A DNA stretch of 9,134 bases, taken from contig CAYRWY010000232.1 of assembly GCA_964427955.1 (NCBI GenBank), positions 1 through 9,134 of the forward strand, written 5' to 3'. The position numbers and the translations under genes are program-made. A model generated the notes under the pieces. That model was not told where the DNA came from. It ran no database searches and worked only from the letters and a program-made list of their open reading frames with translations. Shown piece after piece: positions 1-6,324 of this stretch (positions are counted from its first letter, which is position 1; the number at the start of each line of letters is the position of its first letter). The DNA is from JACRBK01 sp964427955. GTDB lineage: Bacteria > Chloroflexota > Anaerolineae > Aggregatilineales > Aggregatilineaceae.

Positions 1-471
1 GCGCACGCCGGCGCGAAAGGCCTCGCCGATCAGATTGGCCTCGATCATGATGTTCTCGTAGCCGAACTCCCAGGGCTGCTGCCAATTGGCCATGATGCCG
101 CCCACTCTGGCCGCGGCGTCGATGACCACGTCGGGCTTCTGTTCGGCGAAGAAGCGTCGCGTCGCCCGCTGGTCCAGCAGATCCAGCTCGTTCATGTCGC
201 GCACGACGATGTCCGTGAATCCCAGCGTGGCCAGCGGCGTGAACAGCGCGACCAGCGCCAGCCCGTAGGACAAGTCGCCGTAACGGGCGGGTCCGAGGTA
301 GCGCACCACCCAGGCGTTGACCAGCACCAGGCTGAACAGCCGGAAAATGTTGTCGGCGAACAGCCAGCCGATATTCGCCGTGATCTGCCGCAGGCCGGGG
401 TGATCGGCTTGAAGCTGCGCCGCTGCCGTGCGTGCGCGCTCCGCCAGTTGAGACGGTGAGAAGTCGCTCAT
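1..471 (-). CDS. Chimeric frame: Wzx-type flippase N-terminus joined to GDP-L-fucose synthase fragment (3' end cut by window)
   Basis: The frame opens at the ATG at 471-469, which overlaps the stop of the upstream glycosyltransferase as ATGA, and stays open to base 1 (157 residues). Residues about 30-92 look like the start of a polysaccharide flippase of the MATE/Wzx type: NIGWLFADNIFRLF, then WVVRYLGPARYGDLSYG, then a hydrophobic stretch ending FTDIVVRD. These would be the first membrane helices of a lipid-linked oligosaccharide exporter. From about residue 93 the sequence instead matches GDP-L-fucose synthase (Fcl, NADPH-dependent epimerase/reductase): ELDLLDQRATRRFF, then AAARVGGIMANWQQP and YENIMIEANLIGEAF, which I align without gaps to the region after the first Rossmann strands of E. 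coli Fcl. The Fcl nucleotide-binding GxxGxxG segment is absent and so is the rest of the flippase. The gene order (two glycosyltransferases, then flippase) is normal; the fusion is not. A deletion or misassembly is more likely than a working bifunctional protein. Confidence 0.8.
   Translation of the reverse strand, partial: MSDFSPSQLAERARTAAAQLQADHPGLRQITANIGWLFADNIFRLFSLVLVNAWVVRYLGPARYGDLSYGLALVALFTPLATLGFTDIVVRDMNELDLLDQRATRRFFAEQKPDVVIDAAARVGGIMANWQQPWEFGYENIMIEANLIGEAFRAGVR
187..201 (-). other. Flippase/Fcl junction
   Basis: The homology changes within residues 91-95 (R-D-M-N-E) of the chimeric frame. Flippases of this kind usually read VVRD/E followed by L or I and continue with more helices. 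Fcl proteins often carry R-D or a similar pair just before E-L-D/N-L. The shared CGCGAC (RD) codons could have served as short homology for a deletion or for a wrong assembly join. The exact base cannot be fixed without the parental sequences. Confidence 0.55.
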
Positions 472-1643
472 GGCCGGATCACCGCCTCGTAGATGGCGAT
501 CAACTGCGCGTAGTTGCGCTCCGGCGTGTAACGCGCCTCGAACGTCTGGCGGGCCTGTTGGCCGTAGGTCATCATCGTCTCCGGGTGGTCCCACGCCCAG
601 CGCACCGTGGCGGCGAGATCCTGCGCATCCCCCGGCGCGAACAGCCGCCCGGTCTGCCCATCCTGGACGATCTCCGCCGCCACGCCGATCCGCGCGCCGA
701 GCACCGGCACGCCGCAGGCGTACGCTTCGATGGCCACCAGCCCAAAGGTCTCGTAGTAGCCTTCCGATGGCCACACCAAAAACCGCGCGCCGCGCATCAG
801 GTCGAATAATTCCTCCGTCGTCAGCCGCCCTACCATGTCCACTACCGGGTTAGCCTGGATCGCCTGCTGCACCTCGTCCGCGAGTTGGCCGCCGCCGCGA
901 ATTTTGAGCGGAATATCCAGATCGCGCCAGGCATGGAGCAGCGTCCGTACGCCTTTTTCCGGGTCGAGCCGTCCGACGAACAGCGCATACTGCCCCGGAT
1001 CATCGGCGGCGCGCACGGCGGGCACCGGCAGAACGAAATGCGGCTTGATGTGCAGTTTTTCGGCGGGCAGTCCTCCCGCGAGGTACTGCTGGCGGTAAAA
1101 CTCCGTCATGGTGATGTAGCCATCGACCATCCGGGTAAACGTCCCGCGCTGGCGGTGAAAAGCCGTCCCCGCCGCGACGGCGCCCGTTTGCAGCCGCGAG
1201 CCGCGATAGCAGCCATGTACCACGCCCGGCCAGGCGAAGGCTTTGCCCAAACAGTCCTGGCACACCTGCCCGGCGCGAAAAAAGCTGGCGGCGGGGCACA
1301 TCAGGCGCGGGTTATGGAGCGTCTGCACCACCGGGACGCCATTTTCCTGGCACGCCTGGTACGCTGCCGGGGAGATCATGAAATGCGTGTTGTGGAAGTG
1401 AACGAGGTCAGGCCGGGTGTCGCGGATCAGGGCGCGCAGGTCGCGCACGGCATCGCTCGCCCAGATCATCCGCCGGGGTAAGGTGAGCTTGCCCCACCCG
1501 CCGAGGTCGTTCACCTCGTCGTTCGAGCGGAAATAAGTGTTGACGGTGTGCCCGTGCTCGCGCAGGATCGTGCTTTCGCGCTGCATGGCGGTATCTTCGC
1601 CGCCCGGCTGCTGGTAGAAGTTGTGGACGACGAGAATGTTCAT
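468..1643 (-). CDS. GT4-family glycosyltransferase (polysaccharide biosynthesis)
   Basis: This 391-residue protein is a GT-B fold, retaining glycosyltransferase of family 4, expected to transfer a sugar from a nucleotide-sugar donor onto a lipid-linked oligosaccharide at the cytoplasmic face. The N-terminal acceptor domain begins MNILVVHNFYQQPGGED (residues 1-17) and includes HFHNTHF near 82-88. A cysteine cluster (C116, C128, C131, C145) around MCPAASFF and VCQDC is typical of a recognisable GT4 subgroup. The donor domain starts with ALFVGRLDPEKG (220-231) and has the E-x7-E pair E298/E306 in EGYYETFGLVAIEAYACG. Length is normal. The frame is open further upstream, but that part is an out-of-frame shadow of the WecG-like gene; the ATG at 1643-1641 overlaps that gene's stop as ATGA and begins exactly at the family's usual N-terminus. 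Its own stop overlaps the next start as ATGA, so the three genes are probably translationally coupled. The sugar and acceptor cannot be told from sequence. Confidence 0.92.
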   Translation of the reverse strand: MNILVVHNFYQQPGGEDTAMQRESTILREHGHTVNTYFRSNDEVNDLGGWGKLTLPRRMIWASDAVRDLRALIRDTRPDLVHFHNTHFMISPAAYQACQENGVPVVQTLHNPRLMCPAASFFRAGQVCQDCLGKAFAWPGVVHGCYRGSRLQTGAVAAGTAFHRQRGTFTRMVDGYITMTEFYRQQYLAGGLPAEKLHIKPHFVLPVPAVRAADDPGQYALFVGRLDPEKGVRTLLHAWRDLDIPLKIRGGGQLADEVQQAIQANPVVDMVGRLTTEELFDLMRGARFLVWPSEGYYETFGLVAIEAYACGVPVLGARIGVAAEIVQDGQTGRLFAPGDAQDLAATVRWAWDHPETMMTYGQQARQTFEARYTPERNYAQLIAIYEAVIRP

Positions 1644-2428
1644 ACGTGCTTGTCGTCCAGCGGCAGACGGCGCAGCCCCAGCAGTTGGAGCAGCACGAAC
1701 AGGATGAACAGGGGATTGTAGATCACGTACCGGCGCCACAGGCGGCGCGGCTCGTGCGCCAGCCGGTACAGCCATTCCAGGGCGTGCCGCTGCATCCAGC
1801 GCGGGGCCTGCGACTTGCGCCCGGTCAGAAAGTCGAACGCGGCGCCCACGCCGATCAGCACCGGGGCGTTGAGCCGCGCACGCATCTCGGCCATCCAGAG
1901 TTCCTGCTTGGGCGTGCCCAATCCCACCCACACCACGTCCGGTTGGGCGGCGTTGATCTGGTCGATGACGGCCTGTTCTTCGTCGGGCATCAGCGCGCGG
2001 AACGGCGGCGAATAGGTCCCGGCGACTTTCAGCCCCGGAAATCGTTGTGTGAGCGTCTCCGCCAGCAGTTCCGGCACGCCCTCCGCTCCGCCGTAGTAGT
2101 AGGAGCGGTAGCCGTGCTCGGCCATGATCGCGCTGAACGCCAGCATCAGGTCCGGGCCGTAGACGCGATCCACCTGGCGGTGACCCAGGAGGCGGCTGAC
2201 GAAGACGACCGGCATCCCGTCCGGCGTGACCATGCCCGCTCCGTTCAGCACGGCGCGGTGATGGTCGTCGAACTGGCTCGCCATGATCGGGTGCACCGGG
2301 CAGACCACCACGTAGACGGTCTGGCGCTGCTCGATCCAGCACACCAGTTGATCGAGCGCCAGCGGCATATTGATCGCGCTCACCCCCACGCCGAGGATGT
2401 TCACGCGCGTTAGTTCAGGACAGGGCAT
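1640..2428 (-). CDS. WecG/TagA/CpsF-family (GT26) glycosyltransferase
   Basis: This 262-residue protein belongs to the WecG/TagA family, which adds N-acetylmannosamine or its uronic acid to undecaprenyl-diphospho-GlcNAc as an early step of wall or surface polysaccharide synthesis. Family marks in order: ILGVGVSAINM (11-21), TPDGMPVV with the likely catalytic aspartate D70, RVYGPDL (88-94) with the conserved arginine, GLGTPKQELWM (169-179), GVGAAFDFLTG (193-203) and the C-terminal APRWMQRHALEWLYRLAHEP (208-227). A hydrophobic tail (about 237-252) could tether it to the membrane. The segment VVCPVHPIMAS replaces the more usual T-x-N-P-E type motif, so substrate choice may differ. The ATG at 2428 has an AAGGA six bases upstream; the GTG at 2404 (V9) is a weaker alternative. 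It is the first gene of the minus-strand operon and overlaps the GT4 gene by four bases. Confidence 0.92.
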   Translation of the reverse strand: MPCPELTRVNILGVGVSAINMPLALDQLVCWIEQRQTVYVVVCPVHPIMASQFDDHHRAVLNGAGMVTPDGMPVVFVSRLLGHRQVDRVYGPDLMLAFSAIMAEHGYRSYYYGGAEGVPELLAETLTQRFPGLKVAGTYSPPFRALMPDEEQAVIDQINAAQPDVVWVGLGTPKQELWMAEMRARLNAPVLIGVGAAFDFLTGRKSQAPRWMQRHALEWLYRLAHEPRRLWRRYVIYNPLFILFVLLQLLGLRRLPLDDKHV

Positions 2429-2434
2429 GGTCGA

Positions 2435-2439
2435 TCCTT
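2435..2439 (-). promoter_or_regulatory. Shine-Dalgarno AAGGA for the WecG-like gene
   Basis: On the minus strand AAGGA is followed by six bases and then the ATG at 2428-2426. This supports that ATG over the downstream GTG at 2404. Confidence 0.5.
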
Positions 2440-2464
2440 GAGACCTTCATGGATGTTCAACGCC

Positions 2465-2494
2465 AGTATAGCATCGTGTACCACGCGGGGGCAA
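2465..2494 (-). promoter_or_regulatory. Possible sigma-70-type promoter of the polysaccharide operon
   Basis: Reading the minus strand, TTGCCC (2494-2489, four of six matches to TTGACA) is separated by 18 bases from TATACT (2470-2465, five of six matches to TATAAT). Transcription would start near 2458, about 30 bases before the WecG-like start codon. The position is sensible but the match is only by eye. Confidence 0.3.
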
Positions 2495-2511
2495 AGATGG
2501 CCGGGTCGTAG

Positions 2512-2517
2512 TATGAT
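2512..2517 (+). promoter_or_regulatory. Possible -10 box of the PEP carboxylase gene
   Basis: TATGAT matches the TATAAT consensus at five of six positions and lies 28 bases upstream of the chosen ppc start. No convincing -35 hexamer is seen 16-18 bases upstream, so this is weak. It sits in the 117-bp divergent spacer shared with the polysaccharide operon. Confidence 0.2.
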
Positions 2518-2545
2518 CGGGTGTAGCGAATACACTGAGTATGGG

Positions 2546-5268
2546 ATGTCCATGATGCTCAATAACTCCGACCCCACGAGCGCTCTCAGCGCCGACATCC
2601 ACCTGTTGGGCAACCTGCTCGGCACCGTGATCCGCGAGCTGCACGGCGATGCCGCGCTCGACACCGTGGAGCAGGTGCGGGCCGCCGCCAAAGCGCGCCG
2701 CGGCGACGATCAGGCCGCCCATGCCGCCCTGATCGATCTCATTCGCGATCTGGACCTGGATCAGCGCCGCGTGCTGATCAAAGCCTTCAGCAACTATTTT
2801 CAGTTGATCAACATCGCCGAAGACCAGCAGCGCATCCGGGTGCTGCGCCAGCGCGAGCGCGAGGGCGTCAGCGGCGAATCGGTGGACAGCGCCGTGGCCG
2901 CGCTGCGAGCGGCGGGGATCACGGCGGACGACCTGCGCGCCCAGTTGGAGGGGATGCGCGTCCGGCTGGTCATGACGGCCCATCCCACCGAATCCAAGCG
3001 CCAGGAGGTGTTGGTCAAGCTGCGCCACGTCGCGCAGATGATGTCCCGGCGCGATGCGGCGGGCCTGCTGCCCCGCGAGGAGCGGACGTTGGAGGCGGCG
3101 CTGGCCGAGGAGATCGAGGAACTGTGGCAGACCAACCCGACCCGCGCCGCGCGGGCGACGGTGGCTGACGAAGTCGAGTTCGGCATCTACTTCATCACTT
3201 CGGTGATCATGGACATCGCGCTGGACGTCGAGTCCGATCTGCGCGCTGCGCTGGAAACCCACTATCCCGGCCCGGACTGGTCCACGCTGCCGCCCATCCT
3301 GCACTACGCCTCGTGGATCGGTGGGGATCGCGACGGTCACCCGCACGTCACGCCGGAGGTCACGCTGCACACCCTGTCCACGCTGCGCCAGGCCGCGCGC
3401 CGCGTCTACCTGAAAGAGATCGCGCACCTGGGCGAGCACCTGACCCAATCGACGCGCGACGTCCCGGTATCGGAGGCGCTGCGGGCCTTCGTGCAGCACG
3501 GGCGTGAGACGCCGCACTTTCCCGGCGAACTGTATCGCGAGGCGCTGGACCTGATCGCGCTCACGCTGGAGGCCGACGGCTACCGTTCCGGCGAGGAACT
3601 GGGCGACGATCTGCGCCTGCTGGCGGACAGCCTGCGCCAGGGGGGCGGCCAGCGGGCGGCGGGTGGGGTGCTGGACCGGCTGATCCGGAAGATCGACCTG
3701 TTCGGGCTGCACCTCGTCCCGCTCGAAGTCCGGCAGGATGCGCGCCTGCACGCCGCCGCCCTCGACGAAATCCTGCGCGAGTACCAGATCTGCCCGAATT
3801 ACCTGGCGCTGCCGGAAGATGAAAAGCAGGCCGAGCTGCTCTGCGAGATCGTCAATCCGCGCCCGTTGTTCCCGGTCGAGCCGGATTTTTCCCCGGCGAC
3901 CAACCAGATCATCGCTACCTGGCGCATGATCGCCGCCGCGCACGCCCAGTATGGCCCGGCGGTGATCGACACCGTGATCGCCAGCATGTGCACCGCGCCC
4001 AGCGACGTGCTGACCCTGCTGCTGCTGGCGCACGCCGTCGGGATCGAAAATCACGTGGACGTCGTCCCCCTGTTCGAGACGGTGGACGATCTCGAACACG
4101 CGCCGCGGATCATGGCCGCATTGTTCGCCATGCCTAACTACCGCGCCACCCTCGCCCGGCGCGGCGATCACCAGCAGATCATGCTCGGCTATTCCGACAG
4201 CGGCAAAGACGGCGGCTATCTCGCCTCGAACTGGGGCATGTATCTCGCCCAGCAGCGGCTCGGCGACCTGTGCCGGGCGCAGGACATCCGGCTGGAACTG
4301 TTCCACGGGCGCGGCGGGAGCATCGGGCGCGGCGGCGGTCCGACCAACCGCGCTATCCTGGCCCAGCCGCCCGGCTCGATGCAGGGCCGCATCAAGATCA
4401 CCGAACAGGGCGAGGTGATCGCCTACCGCTACAGCAATGCGGCCATCGCGCGGCGGCACCTGCACCAGGTGTTGAATGCCGTGCTGCGCTCGGCGTGCGT
4501 CCCGGCCTCACCCCCTGGCCCCCTCTCCATTCAAAATGGAGAGGGGACGACCAACGTCACTCCCGTTGGGTCTGTAGGGGCGGAGCTTGCTCCGCCCAAT
4601 GTGGAGGGTGAGGCCGGGCCGGAATCCGGCTGGCTTGCGGTGATGGATCGCCTGGCCGAGGCGGGGCGCACGGCGTACCGGAATCTCGTCTACGAGACGC
4701 CCGGCTTCGTGGAGTATTGGTCGGCGGCGACCCCGCTCAACGAACTGGCCGCGATGCCCATCGGATCGCGCCCGTCGAAGCGCGGGCAGGGCGGTTTCGA
4801 CCAGATTCGCGCCATCCCCTGGATCTTCTCGTGGATGCAGAGCCGCGCCATCGTGCCCAGTTGGTACGGCGTGGGGCTGGCTTTCGAGCACTACTGCCAG
4901 GGGGACGACTGCACCGGGGCGGGGCTGGAACGGCTGCAAGCCATGTACCGGCACTGGCCGTTTTTTGCGGCGCTGGTGGATAATGTCGAGCTGGACCTGG
5001 CGAAAGCCGATATGGGGATCGCGGAGCAGTACGCCGGGCTGGTGGCCGATCCCGCCCTGCGCGCGGCGATCTTCGACCGCATCCGCGACGAGCACGCTCG
5101 CGCCTGCCGCTACGTCAGCCTGATCACCGGGCAGGACGAACTGCTGAGTCACAATCCCGTCATGCGCCGCTCGATTGACCGCCGCAACCCGTATGTGGAC
5201 CCGCTGAACTTCATCCAGGTGGCGCTGCTGCGCGATCTGCGCGGGCGCGATCCCGCCGCGCCGGATTA
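2546..5268 (+). CDS. ppc: Phosphoenolpyruvate carboxylase, C-terminus lost in scaffold gap
   Basis: This enzyme carboxylates PEP with bicarbonate to oxaloacetate, refilling the TCA cycle. 907 residues are visible. All catalytic landmarks are present: VMTAHPTESKRQ (H146, the E. coli H138 equivalent), WIGGDRDGHPHVT (257-269), R396 in LEVRQD, LGYSDSGKDGG with K554, LFHGRGGSIGRGGGPTNRA with H587, R589 and R595, and RAIPWIFSWMQSR (755-767). The aspartate-inhibition residues that can be checked, K820 (LAKAD) and R880 (DRRN), are kept. The terminal RNTG-type motif, about 25-30 residues further on, is hidden by the N run; the last bases read TA plus N. The frame is open from 2438, but those codons look non-native; the ATGs at 2546, 2552 and 2555 just precede the family start, and no strong Shine-Dalgarno separates them. 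Residues about 652-691 are an in-frame insertion encoded by a palindromic repeat. The frame also stays open through the Ns into a WD40 gene, which is not part of this protein. Confidence 0.95.
4520..4546 (+). repeat. Perfect 12-bp hairpin inside the ppc insertion
   Basis: CCCCTCTCCATT (4520-4531) and AATGGAGAGGGG (4535-4546) are exact reverse complements around the loop CAA. It lies within a coding sequence and has no T-tract, so it is a repeat module and not an intrinsic terminator. Confidence 0.85.
4574..4597 (+). repeat. TGTAGGGGCG-type hairpin nested in the ppc insertion
   Basis: TGTAGGGGCG begins at 4574. The arms GGGCGGAGC (4578-4586) and GCTCCGCCC (4589-4597) are exact reverse complements. 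It shares the TGTAGGGGCG head and the CGCCC tail with the intergenic palindrome at 6286-6309, while the inner stem differs, so the two look like one repeat family with a variable core. Confidence 0.7.
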
Positions 5269-5368
5269 NNNNNNNNNNNNNNNNNNNNNNNNNNNNNNNN
5301 NNNNNNNNNNNNNNNNNNNNNNNNNNNNNNNNNNNNNNNNNNNNNNNNNNNNNNNNNNNNNNNNNNNN
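5269..5368. other. Scaffold gap of exactly 100 N
   Basis: A run of exactly 100 N is the usual placeholder for a gap of unknown length. It hides the end of ppc, any terminator or promoter, and the start of the WD40 gene. By comparison with known PEP carboxylases about 75-95 bases of ppc are missing; the WD40 protein also needs a start and probably a signal peptide, so the true gap is likely longer than 100 bases. Confidence 0.97.
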
Positions 5369-6253
5369 GGGTCCAGCGCCGCCCAGGAGCCGGAGGCCGC
5401 GCGCCTGATCGCGCTGGCGTGGAGCAGCGACGGCACCCAGATCGCCGGGGCGCGCAGTGACGGCACCATCGATCTGTGGGACGTCGCCACGCTGACGATC
5501 CGGTTTTCTCTGGCTGGGCATATCGACGGGGCGACCGCGCTGGCCTGGAATCCAGTCACGGCGGATCGTCTCGCCAGCGGCGGCGGGGATGGCACGGTAC
5601 GGATCTGGGACGCGGCGCGCGGGGAACTGCTGGCCGATTTCCAGACCGTGACCGGCGCGATCACCAGCGTGGCCTGGACGCCGGACGGCAACCGGCTGTT
5701 CGCCTTCGGGCTGGACGATCAGGACGGCTGGGTCTGGGACGCCAACACCTTCACCACGCTCTACACCCTTCAGGCGGGCGGGACGGCCAGCGCCTTGAGT
5801 CCCGATGGTCGCAAGGTCGCCGTCGTGCACCAATCCTGGATCACCGTGATTGATGCGCAGACGGGCCGCTTCCTCGCCAAGCTGGAAGGTCACCAGGGCG
5901 CAGTGCTGGCCGTCGAATGGAATCCCGACTCGGACCGGCTGGTGACGGGCGGTGTCGATGCGACGCTGCGGCTGTGGCGCTCCGATCCGTATGGCTTCGT
6001 GCGCGTGCTGCGCGAGCACACCAATTTCATCGAGACGCTGGACTGGAGTCCCGACGGGAAATGGATCGCCAGCGCCAGCCTGGACGGCACGACCTGCATC
6101 TGGAATGCCGCGACCGGCGAACTGGTCTCGGTCCTGAACACGAATTCGCTGCTGGTGACGTGGAGTCCCGACGGCAGCCAGATCGCGTACGGCGGCATGG
6201 CGGAGACTCCGCAAATCCTCCGCCTGGTCGATCTGCCCCCGGCGCGGTATTGA
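5369..6253 (+). CDS. WD40-repeat beta-propeller protein, 5' end missing
   Basis: 294 residues are visible up to the TGA at 6251-6253. About seven WD40 blades can be read. Their D-G-T and W-D marks include ARSDGTIDLWDV, GGGDGTVRIWDA, DDQDGWVWDA, SWITVIDAQTG, GGVDATLRLW, ASLDGTTCIWNA and a last degenerate blade WSPDGSQIAYGG. Strands starting W-S-x-D-G or W-N-P recur every 40 residues or so. Seven blades would make a closed propeller, so most of the fold is present and mainly the N-terminal leader is lost in the gap. WD40 propellers are binding platforms without catalytic activity, and in filamentous and Chloroflexota-type bacteria they are often exported; export cannot be checked here. The next gene starts 71 bases downstream on the same strand, so they may share a transcript. 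The apparent continuity with ppc is an artefact of the N run. Confidence 0.85.
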   Translation, partial: GSSAAQEPEAARLIALAWSSDGTQIAGARSDGTIDLWDVATLTIRFSLAGHIDGATALAWNPVTADRLASGGGDGTVRIWDAARGELLADFQTVTGAITSVAWTPDGNRLFAFGLDDQDGWVWDANTFTTLYTLQAGGTASALSPDGRKVAVVHQSWITVIDAQTGRFLAKLEGHQGAVLAVEWNPDSDRLVTGGVDATLRLWRSDPYGFVRVLREHTNFIETLDWSPDGKWIASASLDGTTCIWNAATGELVSVLNTNSLLVTWSPDGSQIAYGGMAETPQILRLVDLPPARY

Positions 6254-6285
6254 GACAGGGCCTCAAGAATGGTCGGTGATTTTGT

Positions 6286-6309
6286 AGGGGCGATTCATGA
6301 ATCGCCCCT
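6286..6309. repeat. 24-bp perfect palindrome between the WD40 and aminotransferase genes
   Basis: The half-site AGGGGCGATTCA is followed directly by its exact reverse complement, centred between 6297 and 6298. It is preceded by TTGT, giving the same TGTAGGGGCG head as the hairpin at 4574-4597. It fills much of the 71-bp intergenic space and ends 15 bases before the next start codon. No T-tract follows on either strand, so it is not a standard terminator. As RNA it could form a strong stem just before the start codon. Confidence 0.85.
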
Positions 6310-6324
6310 CTCCGCCTCTTTGCC

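Larger units (their letters stand above)
4501..4618 (+). repeat. Palindromic, MITE-like element inserted in frame in ppc
   Basis: The element is bounded by a perfect 13-bp inverted repeat, CCCGGCCTCACCC (4501-4513) and GGGTGAGGCCGGG (4606-4618). Inside are two hairpins described separately. Alternatively, the CCGG at 4502-4505 and 4614-4617 may be a 4-bp target duplication around a 108-bp core (4506-4613), which is exactly 36 codons. It encodes a Pro/Gly/Ser-rich stretch (for example SPPGPLSIQNGEG) unlike PEP carboxylase, placed between the conserved HLHQVLNAVL and the W-x-x-x-MDRLAE segment. This is a loop of variable length in the family. No transposase is present, so any mobility would be by machinery elsewhere. 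Confidence 0.75.

Noticed and set aside
468..2342. A 624-residue minus-strand frame reaching into the WecG-like gene
   Set aside because: Its first 233 residues are Arg/Ala/Pro/Gly-rich shadow sequence of the GT26 gene; the real GT4 protein starts at 1643 with MNILVVHN and an ATGA overlap.
2415..2450. An 11-codon leader peptide (MKVSRIDHALS) overlapping the WecG-like start
   Set aside because: It has no Shine-Dalgarno of its own and no run of regulatory codons; chance is sufficient.
2438..2545. N-terminal extension of PEP carboxylase
   Set aside because: The 36 extra residues are Cys/Arg/Trp-rich, overlap the promoter region and the ribosome-binding site of the divergent gene, and are not family-like.
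2447..4465. A 672-residue frame antisense to ppc
   Set aside because: It is the mirror of a strongly conserved enzyme gene, with the composition of a high-GC antisense frame and no recognisable domain.
4520..4546. Intrinsic terminator inside ppc
   Set aside because: The stem is strong but there is no T-tract after it on either strand, and it is part of a repeat element in a coding sequence.
4501..4618. CRISPR or tandem repeat
   Set aside because: The units are inverted, not regularly spaced direct repeats, and no cas gene is present.
6286..6309. Rho-independent terminator of the WD40 gene
   Set aside because: The palindrome has no loop and no following T-run; it fits the TGTAGGGGCG repeat family better.
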